Below, in pieces: positions 26,349-35,753 of a DNA stretch of 64,000 bases. Location: assembly GCF_045124755.1 (NCBI RefSeq), contig NZ_JBGVMK010000096.1. One strand, 5' to 3'. The stretch's first letter is position 1. Each line of letters opens with the position of its first letter. A program made the position numbers and the translations under genes. Source of the DNA: Succinimonas sp045124755. GTDB lineage: Bacteria; Pseudomonadota; Gammaproteobacteria; Enterobacterales; Succinivibrionaceae. The notes beneath the pieces were generated by a model. It did no database searches, was not told the origin of the DNA, and worked only from the letters and a program-made list of their open reading frames with translations.

Positions 26349-26852
26349 TTAATGGCCTTGAGCGTTTTGTTCTGCGGCAAAATTCCTCCAGTATTCAACT
26401 TCGGCATTCATAAATTCCCAGAAGTTATCGGCAATTTTTTTCATGGTGCCTTTGGGGCCGAAAGCATTGCAGGAATAGACAAATCCGGTGACGCTGCTTT
26501 GAATAAATATAGGAAGGTCGGGTTCGAAACTGCCGATACAGTAGCAGTCCTGAGGAAAATCAAGATCCAGCTCCTTGCTGTTATCATGATGAATAACAGT
26601 CATTTCTGCCGTGTTTTTCAGATTGTATTCAACATAGCTGTCTCCTTGGACTGCAAAAGAACGATAATGCTTCACAAACTCCCGGTAGTCCTTAAAAAGA
26701 GGAGTTCCCATAATCTCTTCCATTTCACGGATTTCCTCTTCGGTATGGCCGTTATCAGTCCTGGCACGAAAAACAACATCAATATCATTAGGTTTGGTGC
26801 TTAACATGATTTCCCTGAGGGTGTTTTCCAGCTCTTCGTATGTTGTGATCAT
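26349..26852 (-). CDS. SUKH (SMI1/KNR4)-type immunity protein
   Basis: 167 residues. The segment EEEIREMEEIMGTPLFKDYREFVKHY, followed by the DCYCIGSFEPD region, fits the SUKH superfamily, whose bacterial members are mostly immunity proteins for polymorphic nuclease toxins. It follows the LHH nuclease ORF by 21 bases in the toxin-then-immunity order. No signal peptide, as expected for a cytoplasmic neutraliser. Confidence 0.75.
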   Translation of the reverse strand: MITTYEELENTLREIMLSTKPNDIDVVFRARTDNGHTEEEIREMEEIMGTPLFKDYREFVKHYRSFAVQGDSYVEYNLKNTAEMTVIHHDNSKELDLDFPQDCYCIGSFEPDLPIFIQSSVTGFVYSCNAFGPKGTMKKIADNFWEFMNAEVEYWRNFAAEQNAQGH

Positions 26853-26873
26853 ATTGATCTCCTTTTAACAAGG

Positions 26874-27164
26874 TTAAATTTGCTTTGAAAGTTCTATATA
26901 AATCAAATTTCGTATTCCAGAACATTTTCCCCGATCAATATCGCTCCATGGGTCAGGATGCAATAATTTAGTGAATTTATCATGAACAGAATCAGCCAGT
27001 ATAGCCAGCGGAGAATTTTCACACTGTCCTATATGATGAAGATGCGCTTTGCTTCCTGAATCCAAAGCCGGAGGATGACAGCCCTCTTGGTTTTTGACAT
27101 AATCATAAAAACTCATTTTACTAAGATCATAATGTATAGCATGAAACACAATAAAACATCTCAT
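26874..27164 (-). CDS. LHH-family HNH nuclease toxin domain (orphan C-terminal fragment)
   Basis: About 96 residues from ATG 27164; a TTG at 27212 would extend it by 16. The core LHHIGQCENSPLAIL...H...LH is the signature of the LHH nuclease family of the HNH/endonuclease VII superfamily, found at the C-termini of polymorphic toxins. No upstream delivery domain (Rhs, filamentous haemagglutinin, LXG) is present, so this is an orphan cassette typical of displaced toxin tips. With the SUKH gene it forms a toxin-immunity pair. Confidence 0.7.
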   Translation of the reverse strand: MRCFIVFHAIHYDLSKMSFYDYVKNQEGCHPPALDSGSKAHLHHIGQCENSPLAILADSVHDKFTKLLHPDPWSDIDRGKCSGIRNLIYIELSKQI

Positions 27165-27212
27165 TAGATTGTCTTTTAGAGTAAGCTTTTTTGATTTATA
27201 TCTCAATAACAA

Positions 27213-27590
27213 TAAAAATTGTAAAAAATGGGATGAATATCATGGTTTGTGTGTATATAGCACTGTTGCCTATCCGTGAAAATCATCCATCAATGACTCT
27301 TCCGGAACCGTTTGTTATGCACTTGAACAGAATCGTCAGGACAGAAATCAGGAGGAGCGATTAAGCCGCTGGCCTAGGCCGCAGTTTCAGGAACAGGGGG
27401 AGTTTCAAAGAGGAAAAGCCATTCTCTGGCAGCCTTTTGTGAATGACTGATGCCTAATGCCTGTAACAAGGTACAGAACTGTATTACGGTTAGTCATTGC
27501 GAATGAAGGACAGAACAGCAAAATCAGAGAAGAGGGAACAGATGAATAAGAAGGAGAAAAGCTGAAAGCAGATAAAACAGGCAAAAAAAA
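27213..27590. other. Non-coding region upstream of tRNA-Val
   Basis: No supported gene. On the minus strand a run of eight T directly follows the tRNA 3' end (27583-27590), which can serve as its transcription stop. Confidence 0.35.
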
Positions 27591-27667
27591 TGGTGCGTCT
27601 GATTGAACTCGAATCAACGACCCCCACCATGTCAAGGTGATGCTCTAACCAACTGAGCTACAGACGC
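27591..27667 (-). tRNA. tRNA-Val (anticodon GAC)
   Basis: 77 bases including the encoded CCA. Acceptor stem GCGTCTG/CAGACGC, D-loop AGCTCAGTTGGTTAGAGC, anticodon loop TTGACAT closed by CACC/GGTG, T-arm with TTCGAGT. The anticodon GAC reads GUC and GUU valine codons. The sequence is very close to E. coli tRNA-Val(GAC). Confidence 0.97.
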
Positions 27668-27849
27668 ACTTTAATGAAACGCTTTATCTTGAAAGCGTGC
27701 TCATTATATCCGATAAATCCGGGCTGTAAAGAACTTTTTGAAAATTTTTGCCTTAAGGAGCCGGGAATCTCAGGAGCCCGCAGGATCCGTCCTGTTCAGG
27801 CCCCGTCCGTTATCCTGCAGTTCCCGCAGCTTCCCGTAATCGGAGTCTC

Positions 27850-28929
27850 TCACTTCTCCCAGATATCGTCATCATCGTCTTCCGGAGCGCTGGCTTTGGG
27901 AGGTGCCGGTTTCTTTTCAGGAGGGCGATCAAACTCCTCATGCTCGTAGCTGGCGTAGGTTTTGCAGCCGTATTTCCGATGAATGTCCCTGCCTCGTCTT
28001 TTGGCGATGTTGAAGTCCTTGACCCGGCCCTGGAAGATCTCCTGGAGACTGTCCAGGGTTCTCATATTGTCCGAGGAGTTATCGCAGGCGGTGTAGGCAA
28101 AGAAGTAGGCATAGCCCATTTCATTGTTTTTGAAGTTCTCGTTATTGAGATAGATTTCGGCCAGCTTCTTATAGGCGAAGGGGATGCCCTTGTGCGCGGC
28201 TGCTTCCAGATACTTGACTGCCAGATGGTGGTTAATGGCAGTGCCGAAGCCGGTAACGTAATTGTGGCTGGCCAGGATCATGGCCTCAGGCACTCCCAGC
28301 TTGGCCAGCGCCAGAAGCTCCTCGTGAGATTTTTCCGGATCGTAGATGCCGAGATCCTTGTAGGCTTCGGTGCCCATAAGTCTGGCCAGAGTGGTGCGGG
28401 CCTTGAGGGAGCCGCGGTTTTTGGCATCGTTCAGGTAGAAAAGCGCCTGTTTTCCGGTATTTCCCACATGATTGCCGGTGTAGATCATAATGCCGATGAT
28501 GCCCAGATCCACTTCAGCCTGGAGATTGCCGCCGTTCTGAGCCTTGTTGAGCCAGGCCACCTGCTTGTTGAAATCCTCTCTCACCCCGATGGCATTGCCG
28601 TAAATGGTAGCGACCAGATACTGGGCCTCGGGATCTCCCTTTTCAGCCAGAGGGTAGCAGATCTTAAGAGCGCTGTCGGGGGTTTTCAGCATGGCCGCGC
28701 GGCATTTCTGAATATCCTCCCGGGGGGCGCGGAAGCGTTTTTCGGAGGCTTTGCCGGCAGATGCTTTGCGTGCCGGAGCCTGCGGTGAAACCGGAGTCTG
28801 GCTTTGCGCCGTCTTGGCCGGAGTTCCGGCTGCGGCAGCGGCGCCGGGTTTATTTGCAGGTTTATCTCCGCAGCCGGACAGGGCCAGCAGAGCTGACAGA
28901 CATAAAATTCCCGTTATTCCTGGTTTCAT
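27850..28929 (-). CDS. Sel1-repeat-type lipoprotein
   Basis: 359 residues. The N-terminus has a lipoprotein signal with lipobox ALSGC (Cys about residue 20), followed by an Ala/Pro/Lys/Thr-rich linker to about residue 65. The body contains several Sel1-like (TPR-related) helical repeats, such as A-x-K-G-D-P-E-A-Q-Y-L-V-A and YLEAAAHKGIPFAYKKLAEIY. Such proteins sit in the cell envelope and mediate protein contacts. It ends in a Pro/Lys then Asp-rich tail. Position next to tRNA-Val and the MATE gene gives no further hint. Confidence 0.85.
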   Translation of the reverse strand: MKPGITGILCLSALLALSGCGDKPANKPGAAAAAGTPAKTAQSQTPVSPQAPARKASAGKASEKRFRAPREDIQKCRAAMLKTPDSALKICYPLAEKGDPEAQYLVATIYGNAIGVREDFNKQVAWLNKAQNGGNLQAEVDLGIIGIMIYTGNHVGNTGKQALFYLNDAKNRGSLKARTTLARLMGTEAYKDLGIYDPEKSHEELLALAKLGVPEAMILASHNYVTGFGTAINHHLAVKYLEAAAHKGIPFAYKKLAEIYLNNENFKNNEMGYAYFFAYTACDNSSDNMRTLDSLQEIFQGRVKDFNIAKRRGRDIHRKYGCKTYASYEHEEFDRPPEKKPAPPKASAPEDDDDDIWEK

Positions 28930-28995
28930 GGAACACTCCTTAATGATGACGTTCCCGCAGCTCCATACTGCAAGTTTTTCTGATCTGTTTCCGCA

Positions 28996-30441
28996 CTATG
29001 CCGGAAGCTTTTCCTGCGGCTTTGCTGCTGTCCTGGCTTCTTCCGGAGCAGATTGCCTCTGGTATCTTTCGGGGTGGCGGAACAGCCAGATGTCCCTCCA
29101 GATAAATGCGATGGTCATAAGGTAGTAGCAGGATACCACCACCGCCCAGATCCCCTGAACTCCGCGGGGACTTCCGGTGAGATCCGTAAGCCCCACGGCA
29201 TATGACAGCGGCACGGCCAGTCCCCAGAGAATGCCTACATTGAGGATCATGAATATTCTGGTGTCCTTGTAGCCCCGGAGGATGCCCATGGCCGTTCCGA
29301 AGAAGGGATCCTGACTCTGATACCCCAGCACAAAGAGGAACAGGGGCGCGGCAATGGCGATTACCTCAGGATCATCAGTAAACATTCTGATAATATCATA
29401 TCGGTTCATGTAGATGAGAAACATGAATGGCACAACCATGACAAAGGACACGATAAAACCGCTGAGAGCAGTGGTTTTTGTCATCTGCGGGAGGCCGGCT
29501 CCCAGATGCTGTCCTGCCCGCACGGCCACGGCGTTGGACATGGAAATGGGGATCATGAACGCCATGGTGTAGACCGAGGAGGCAATCTGACTGGCTGCCA
29601 CCGTGGCGCTGCCGAACCGGGTCAGATAGTAGCCAACCATGGTAAAGAGGGAGCCCTCCAGCACCGCAGCCACGGAAATGGGGAGCCCCACCTTGCAGAT
29701 CTCTCGGATGCAGGAGCCCTTTGGCCGGCAGAATTTTGCCGCAAGAGAAATTCCCGAGCGGCGGAGGGCCCGGCTTTTTCTGGCATAGAGAACAATGAGC
29801 GCCACGGATACCCAGGAAATCAGCGCCGTGGATAAGCCGCAGCCCGGAGACCCCAGAGCCGGAAATCCCAGATAGCCGAACATGAAAACCAGATTAGCCG
29901 GAACGTTGAGAAGGGCGATAAAAATGCCGATAAGCATGGGAGGCACCGGCGCAGATACCCCCTCCAGAGCGTTTTTCAGGATCAGAAAAATCTGCTGCGC
30001 CGGGAGAGCCAGGGTCATCCAGCGGAGATAGGAGACGGTTTTTTGAGCCAGTACAGGCTCCACGTCTGCCAGAATAAGCTCCGGCAGGAACAAAAGGCCT
30101 AAAATACAGGGGATGATGATGGCCAGGGACGGATAGACGGAGTTAAAGACGGTTTCATCGATTTCGGAGAGCCTCCCGGCGCCGTAAAGATGGGCGGTAA
30201 TGGGACTGATGCCCAGTGCTACACCAAGGCAGAACAGCGCTACCGGAAAAAACATCACGGAGCCCAGAGAAATCGCTGCCAGATCCTCCGTGCCGATGGC
30301 CCCTGACATCAGACTGTCGGTAAGGCTCAGCACGCTGGTGGAGATCATGCCGATGAAGATGGGGACTGCCAGCTGGAGCAGCTTCTTGATTTCATGCCCG
30401 AGGGCGGTTTTGGAGGAGACTTCAAACAGAGGTGCTGACAT
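28996..30441 (-). CDS. MATE family cation-coupled efflux transporter
   Basis: 481 residues with about twelve transmembrane helices in two related halves, the MATE architecture (NorM/YdhE type). The first helix region (KKLLQLAVPIFIGMIS) and the LEGVSAPVPPMLIGI segment are typical. It should export cationic drugs or metabolites using a Na+ or H+ gradient across the inner membrane; the substrate cannot be read from the sequence. Confidence 0.93.
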   Translation of the reverse strand: MSAPLFEVSSKTALGHEIKKLLQLAVPIFIGMISTSVLSLTDSLMSGAIGTEDLAAISLGSVMFFPVALFCLGVALGISPITAHLYGAGRLSEIDETVFNSVYPSLAIIIPCILGLLFLPELILADVEPVLAQKTVSYLRWMTLALPAQQIFLILKNALEGVSAPVPPMLIGIFIALLNVPANLVFMFGYLGFPALGSPGCGLSTALISWVSVALIVLYARKSRALRRSGISLAAKFCRPKGSCIREICKVGLPISVAAVLEGSLFTMVGYYLTRFGSATVAASQIASSVYTMAFMIPISMSNAVAVRAGQHLGAGLPQMTKTTALSGFIVSFVMVVPFMFLIYMNRYDIIRMFTDDPEVIAIAAPLFLFVLGYQSQDPFFGTAMGILRGYKDTRIFMILNVGILWGLAVPLSYAVGLTDLTGSPRGVQGIWAVVVSCYYLMTIAFIWRDIWLFRHPERYQRQSAPEEARTAAKPQEKLPA

Positions 30442-30830
30442 ATTTTGGTCTGGTGACAGGATGGCTGAGAAACCGGGGGTTTTTGCGGCGGCAGTTTCAG
30501 GCGGACAAACAGGCCCCCGGTTCCGGAGAAAACGTTCGGAGGCTTATTTTACCGTAAGAAGGGGATGTTTTCAAAAAAGGGAGGCAGGAGGGCAGGCTGA
30601 AAGGCGGGAGAGAGGGCGGAATAGCAGAGCAGCGGCCGGGAGTGTTCTTAAGGATCCGGAGCCATGTTCTCACTCTCTTCCTCCCGCCTTTCCAACCCCT
30701 TCCCGTATCTGAAAATCCCGGCATACGCCCTGTTTTAGACCTTTGCCGTCAGGGAGATTCCGTTATTCCGGAAGGGATATGATAGACTTGAGAGGGTAAA
30801 TCACAGCCATAAGGGGCTATTCTCCTCGGG
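30442..30830. other. Non-coding region between MATE and mobB genes
   Basis: No supported gene. The region likely contains the divergent promoters. A TATGAT hexamer at 30778-30783 lacks a clear -35 partner. Confidence 0.3.
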
Positions 30831-31019
30831 GTGGTTGCGGGAAGCCTTGCCCGGCAGCGAGCCCTGCGGGCGGCGCCGGATCCGGAGACGCAAAAACGGC
30901 TTTATGAAAACAGTGCTCCGGATGGCCCCGAGGACGGTCTTTCCCGGGCGGAACTTTTATTCCGGGCCATAGAGTTCGGCCGGCGCCGGAAGGATTTTAA
31001 GCCTGAGGATCTCCTGTAA
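30831..31019 (+). CDS. Possible small protein upstream of mobB
   Basis: A 62-codon frame starting at GTG 30831, with a weak purine run upstream. The translation ends SRAELLFRAIEFGRRRKDFKPEDLL, which is helix-like with alternating charges and could be real. No family recognised. It lies 178 bases before mobB on the same strand. Confidence 0.3.
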   Translation: MVAGSLARQRALRAAPDPETQKRLYENSAPDGPEDGLSRAELLFRAIEFGRRRKDFKPEDLL

Positions 31020-31196
31020 TCACCGGACTTTTTCTGACTGCTCGCAATTTCGGGGCCGTTTGCTGTCCGGATTTACCCCGGAGCCGTTAAAATGCCCTTC
31101 GTAAAGCGGGCAGAAGCTTTCTTTAAGCTCTCTTTAGAACTTTTTTTGGCAAATTTCAGGCGGCAGATCAGCCCGGCCGCTTCAGAGGATCTTAGC

Positions 31197-31922
31197 ATGA
31201 AGGTTTTTCAGCTGGTGGGGGCCCGGAAATCCGGCAAGACCACGACTGCGGAGATTCTTATCGGGAGCCTGAAGGCCCGGGGATACCGGGTTGGCACTGT
31301 TAAGAGCATCGGCTGTCCCCGTTTTACCATGGACGAGCGCCGGGACTCTAATACTGCTCGTCACCGCCGGGCCGGGGCTGATGCAGTGGTGGCCCTGAGC
31401 AAAAACGAGACTGATTTCATTTACCCCCGGAAGCTGGATCTGGAGGACGTGCTCCTGACGCTGTCCCGGGAAGGTCTGGATTACTGCATTGTGGAAGGGG
31501 GATATGAATACGATCTCCCCAGAATTGTGTGCTTCCGGAGTCCGGAGGAGATCCCGGAAAGGGTAACTAAAAAAACCTTTGCGTTTTCCGGCGCGGGAGT
31601 TCATGAAGCGGCAGAAGGAGATGAGGCCTTCTTATCAGCGCCGGACTTCCCGGCGGCAGGAGCTAAGCCATGTCCGGCGCTGAGCGCGGTAGAAGAGCCT
31701 GCAGCGCTCACGGATCTTCTGGAACGCGCTGTGCCAGACATGGTTCTTCCGGTAGCCAGGATTCCGCGGCCGGAATCCTGCCGCGGCTTCTGCCGCGGCT
31801 GCTCCGGCCATGAAAGAAGCCGCGTTCCTGAAAACACGGGAGCCTCCGGAATAAGTGACGATCCTGCTATTGAGCCTGAGCGCGGCGCATCCGGCATAGC
31901 TCCGGAAACAACCAACCTTTGA
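31197..31922 (+). CDS. mobB: Molybdopterin-guanine dinucleotide biosynthesis protein MobB-like, with Cys-rich tail
   Basis: A GTP-binding adaptor that helps MobA attach GMP to molybdopterin. Residues 8-16 GARKSGKTT form the P-loop, with further MobB-like motifs (GTVKSIGC, HRRAGADAVV, YCIVEGG). I place the start at ATG 31197 after AGAGGAT; a frame from 31092 would add 35 residues unlike MobB. The protein is longer than E. coli MobB (about 170 residues). The C-terminal ~70 residues include CRGFCRGC near 195-202, a possible metal site. Next gene 26 bases away. Confidence 0.85.
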   Translation: MKVFQLVGARKSGKTTTAEILIGSLKARGYRVGTVKSIGCPRFTMDERRDSNTARHRRAGADAVVALSKNETDFIYPRKLDLEDVLLTLSREGLDYCIVEGGYEYDLPRIVCFRSPEEIPERVTKKTFAFSGAGVHEAAEGDEAFLSAPDFPAAGAKPCPALSAVEEPAALTDLLERAVPDMVLPVARIPRPESCRGFCRGCSGHERSRVPENTGASGISDDPAIEPERGASGIAPETTNL

Positions 31923-31948
31923 AAGATTAATGCGAGAAACAAAATCCC

Positions 31949-32905
31949 ATGAATAACACTGGAATACTGAAGGCAATTTGTCTTAGTGAAAAACGCGGTC
32001 TCCCCAAAACCCCGGCAGAATCTGCTGTTCTGAAGGCGGACTGGGGTATTGAGGGTGATGCTCATGCCGGAAACTGGCACCGACAGATAAGCCTGCTTCC
32101 CGAGGAGCAGATTGCGGAGTTCAACAGCAGGGGAGCTCAGGTAAGTCCGGGAGCCTTTGGCGAAAACCTGATAGTTTCCGGCTTTGATCTTAAGGCTCTT
32201 CCTCCGGGAACTCGGCTGGAGATCGGGCCGTGCCTTCTGGAGATTACTCAGGTAGGGAAGCAGTGTCACCATCATTGCGCCGTATATCAGCGCATGGGGG
32301 ACTGCATTATGCCCCGGGAGGGAGTTTTTGCCAGAGTGATCCGGGGCGGTTCTCTCAGGGCAGGAGACCAGGTACGAGTTTTGGAGCTCGGGAGCAAGGA
32401 ACAGGCACTTCGTCCCTTCAGAGCAGCGGTGCTTACCATGAGCGATCGGGGCAGCCGGGGGGAACGTCAGGATGAAAGCGGCCCTTATATTGCAAAAGCC
32501 CTGGCCGAAGCCGGCTATGAAATTGCGGAGACAGCGCTGGTTCCCGATGATGAGAGCCGGATCCGGGAGGAGCTTATCAGGCTTTCCGATACTGTCGGGG
32601 CTGACCTTATTATTACCACCGGAGGCACGGGGCTGGCTCCCCGGGATGTGACTCCCGAGGCCACTCTGGCTGTGGCTACCAGAAATGTTCCCGGCATTGC
32701 GGAGGCCATCCGCGCGGAATCCCTGAAGTTCACGAAAAGAGCCATGCTTTCCCGGGCGGTAGCGGTGATCAGAAACCGGACTCTCATTGTAAATCTGCCG
32801 GGAAGCAGAAAGGCTGTTTCCGAGTGTCTGGAGGTTATTCTGGACACGCTTTCCCACGGCCTTGGCATTCTCACGGAGCGGGAAGGGGAGTGCGGCCGTT
32901 CCTGA
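31949..32905 (+). CDS. MOSC domain fused to molybdopterin adenylyltransferase (MogA/MoaB type)
   Basis: 318 residues in two domains. Residues ~1-150 are a MOSC domain (GIEGDAHAG, LLPEEQI, GAFGENL, KQCHHHC), a sulfur-carrier fold linked to molybdenum enzymes. Residues ~158-310 are a MogA/MoaB fold (AAVLTMSDRGSRGERQDESG, then TTGGTGLAPRDVTPEA) that adenylates molybdopterin before Mo insertion. The LPGSRKAV motif near the end is also typical. The fusion joins two cofactor steps in one chain. It follows mobB closely, presumably as one operon. Confidence 0.92.
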   Translation: MNNTGILKAICLSEKRGLPKTPAESAVLKADWGIEGDAHAGNWHRQISLLPEEQIAEFNSRGAQVSPGAFGENLIVSGFDLKALPPGTRLEIGPCLLEITQVGKQCHHHCAVYQRMGDCIMPREGVFARVIRGGSLRAGDQVRVLELGSKEQALRPFRAAVLTMSDRGSRGERQDESGPYIAKALAEAGYEIAETALVPDDESRIREELIRLSDTVGADLIITTGGTGLAPRDVTPEATLAVATRNVPGIAEAIRAESLKFTKRAMLSRAVAVIRNRTLIVNLPGSRKAVSECLEVILDTLSHGLGILTEREGECGRS

Positions 32906-32999
32906 GAAAGCGGTTTTCAGATACGGAGATCTGGTTATAAAGTTTTTGACAAGCTTTGCTTATGAGTACCAATACGTCATGGTTAAGTGATGTTACATT

Positions 33000-33149
33000 A
33001 TGGAAGAACAGCTATCGATTAAAGCATGCGGGCTCGTAGCCAAATTATACGATGCCTTAAAGCCTCGCTACATAGGTTCGGATAATGCAAATACGCTGAA
33101 AAGTAATTTTCTCAAGATAGATGATTTATATCAACAGTGGCATAAATAA
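33000..33149 (+). CDS. Possible 49-residue protein, perhaps a remnant
   Basis: ATG 33000 to TAA 33149. The translation MEEQLSIKACGLVAKLYDAL continues to DDLYQQWHK and looks protein-like, but no ribosome-binding site is seen. It could be the tail of a lost gene at the edge of the effector island. It ends at the base of the terminator hairpin. Confidence 0.3.
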   Translation: MEEQLSIKACGLVAKLYDALKPRYIGSDNANTLKSNFLKIDDLYQQWHK

Positions 33150-33185
33150 AAGCGCCTGCTTGTGATAACTTGCAGACGCTTATTG
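33149..33185 (-). terminator. Terminator hairpin after the effector gene
   Basis: AAGCGCCTGC-like left arm (about 33149-33159) pairs with GCAGACGCTT (33172-33181) with one mismatch. On the minus strand it is followed by TTTTATTT, about 40 bases beyond the effector stop. It may work both ways. Confidence 0.6.
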
Positions 33186-33221
33186 TGATTGACAGAAATA
33201 AGAATGAGAAATACGACTTAA

Positions 33222-35702
33222 CTATTCTGCCTGGCTTACAGTTTTTAGTTCCATATCCGTTGATAAATCAAAAGAGACACGAAAGTCTTTAGGTATGGTT
33301 TCAGTAATCTTTTTTATCTTGTTTGCATCATCGCTGGCAAGATATTCCTCCATAACCTTTTTATCATCATATTTACTGAAATCTAGTTCTGATAAACGCT
33401 TAATCTCATCAGGTTCAAATTTCAAATTGAGTGAAGAACCGAGGTAGCTCTGTTCAGCGTCTAAGGGGAAGAATTCTCCTGAATCCTTTTTCTCCAGCGT
33501 TGCCACGTGACGTTTGCCCTCATAGCTAACGCTAAGGGAGCCGTCTTCACCTATGGAAACATTAAATTTATTCACAACAGGGTCTCCGGAATAACTGGGA
33601 CTGTAAATAACAGAACCGTTCGGGGACATAGAGCGCTGGGATTCAGTTGCCAGAGATGTGCATGTCTCCTGTGAACATACTGAAATGATGAGGTTAACTT
33701 TAAGCTTATCCTCCTTGGACAGCGAGTTGTAGGTTGCCGCCTCATTTTTTGTTACATATTGGGCAAGTTCGTTGCATGCTTTTTCAAAATCATTGCTCAG
33801 CTTCTTCCCGTCTGACAGGGCAATTTCAAAACGGCCGACAGTAAGGTCACGGGCAAAATACGTTGTTTTCGGATCAGCAGAGCATTTCTTAAGAGCCGCG
33901 CATATATTCCATTGCATTGAGGCCCGTACTGCCGGTTTGACAAGTACTGAATAGCTACAGTTGATATCGAAAGCAAAGCCCTGATCGGTATCGTCTGAAA
34001 GGCCCATGATACGTTGATACATAATATCTCGTATAAACTTGGTGTTGGATCCTGATATATGTTTATCGATGTAATCATTAACCATGTTTTTGGTTTTTTC
34101 AAATGAATTCTTGCCTATTTCCTTGATTAATTCTTTAACATCATATTCTTCATAACCTTGTGTGGTGAAATATTGCCCGATTGCCGGGACAGTGATGTCA
34201 AGCTGCTCACCTAAAAGATCTGCCATCTGGGACATAGTTTGGCAGATGTGTTTTGTCTTATCACAGGCAAGAAAAATTGGCAGCTTTTCTGTATTGCCTG
34301 GTAATGGACTATAGCTGTGGTATGACAGATTATATCTGTGGTCAATTAATTCTGTAAAATGTTTGTATGCCAGCTGGGCTTTACTAGCATTTACAGAACT
34401 GAAAGCTTCCATCAGGTTAGCTTTTTCCAGGATGTGCAGTTTAGCCAAAAAGATCGAATTAATTAACTCGGCAAAAAGAGTCTTATCATTGCCAGACGAT
34501 GCATATTTACTGATGTCCTCTGATGCGCATATGGTTTCAATATTATCATGTATCTGTTTCATGGCGTCATGAATTTCTTTAACTGATGACTTTCCATTTA
34601 ATGCGCGCAGTTTATCCAAAGGCATGGTTTTGGACTGATTTGCGATACTGGTCAGTAAGTCTGGTTTTATTTTCAAACCTTTTTCTATTAAAAGTTTTTT
34701 ATACTGGTTAAATATTTTCTTATTGCCATCAGAAAGCTCTTTTGCTTTTTTCAGACAGGCCTTCAGATTTTCTATGTTTGATGACGTTTTTTCATCCGAT
34801 TTTAACCGCCCCTTGTCGGCCAGACGATAATAGCAGGAGTCATTTTCAACAATATCCTGAAGGTCGGGGTCTTTCTGGCATTCTTTAATAATAAAATCAA
34901 TATTTTTTTGAATATCTGGATCGTTTTTGGATTTACTTAATCTCTTGTAAAATAAGTCCTTTAATACCTCATCAGGATTTTTCAGATCTTTAACAGGAAA
35001 TTCATTTCTTGTGCCATTTTTGTTAAAAAGAGTGTCATTAATGTAACTAAGATACCGCGGAGAAAGATTATTCAGTTTTTTACTCTTTACAATATCTTTA
35101 AGAAGAGATGTACGCAGCTCTAGGTCTTTCTTAAAATATTCTTCAACTTTCTCCGTATCCAGAGTTTGATACTTTTTATTTTCGGGATTACCGTCTTCGT
35201 TAATTACGGTGGTTTCTCTCTGTTTTATGGGAAGATTCTTCAGATAATTATAATTTCCTTCCATGAGAAAGTCCCGGAGCACAGATGATTCAACAGGCAG
35301 CTTAGGGTCGTTTTCCTGGAAATTCAAAGGAGATGTCTCACTGTTTGTAACCTTGTTAACCATATCGCTGAGAATGTTTTTCGCCGATGTTTTGGCAATT
35401 TCGGTATCATTAAGCACCTTGAACCTTTCTACAAGTTCTTTAATATCGCTTCCGGTCACATACTTGGTGCTTTGACTGCTGAGATCCCGGTTAAGCGCAA
35501 CAGTCTCAGCATTTTCAGCGGATGCGATAAGACTTTTTTTAATTTCACTTAACAGGTTTGCTACTCTTTTACGGCTGTCTCCGATGTTAAAGAAACATTT
35601 AAATCTTTGAATAAAACCGGCTTTTTTAACTTCGCCCTTATCTGAAAGATAGTAGCTTGAATTATTTTCAAGATTGTTTAATGCATCAAGCGAAATACTC
35701 AT
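33222..35702 (-). CDS. Candidate type III secreted effector (large, unknown function)
   Basis: 826 residues, AT-rich and unlike its neighbours. I recognise no catalytic domain. The protein is Lys/Asn/Ser/Asp-rich and largely helical, has no Sec signal peptide and no transmembrane helix. The first ~25 residues (MSISLDALNNLENNSSYYLS) are Ser/Asn-rich, as in type III secretion signals. It lies 51 bases behind a CesT-like chaperone gene, the usual chaperone-effector order. Features seen: a Cys/His patch in the middle (LACDKTKHICQTM) and a beta-rich segment near 720-760. The effector label rests on context and composition. It could instead be a large cytoplasmic protein of unknown role. Confidence 0.6.
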   Translation of the reverse strand: MSISLDALNNLENNSSYYLSDKGEVKKAGFIQRFKCFFNIGDSRKRVANLLSEIKKSLIASAENAETVALNRDLSSQSTKYVTGSDIKELVERFKVLNDTEIAKTSAKNILSDMVNKVTNSETSPLNFQENDPKLPVESSVLRDFLMEGNYNYLKNLPIKQRETTVINEDGNPENKKYQTLDTEKVEEYFKKDLELRTSLLKDIVKSKKLNNLSPRYLSYINDTLFNKNGTRNEFPVKDLKNPDEVLKDLFYKRLSKSKNDPDIQKNIDFIIKECQKDPDLQDIVENDSCYYRLADKGRLKSDEKTSSNIENLKACLKKAKELSDGNKKIFNQYKKLLIEKGLKIKPDLLTSIANQSKTMPLDKLRALNGKSSVKEIHDAMKQIHDNIETICASEDISKYASSGNDKTLFAELINSIFLAKLHILEKANLMEAFSSVNASKAQLAYKHFTELIDHRYNLSYHSYSPLPGNTEKLPIFLACDKTKHICQTMSQMADLLGEQLDITVPAIGQYFTTQGYEEYDVKELIKEIGKNSFEKTKNMVNDYIDKHISGSNTKFIRDIMYQRIMGLSDDTDQGFAFDINCSYSVLVKPAVRASMQWNICAALKKCSADPKTTYFARDLTVGRFEIALSDGKKLSNDFEKACNELAQYVTKNEAATYNSLSKEDKLKVNLIISVCSQETCTSLATESQRSMSPNGSVIYSPSYSGDPVVNKFNVSIGEDGSLSVSYEGKRHVATLEKKDSGEFFPLDAEQSYLGSSLNLKFEPDEIKRLSELDFSKYDDKKVMEEYLASDDANKIKKITETIPKDFRVSFDLSTDMELKTVSQAE

Positions 35703-35753
35703 TTGATCATCTCCCTTACTGCTGCATGCAGTATTACCAGAATTTATGGCATA

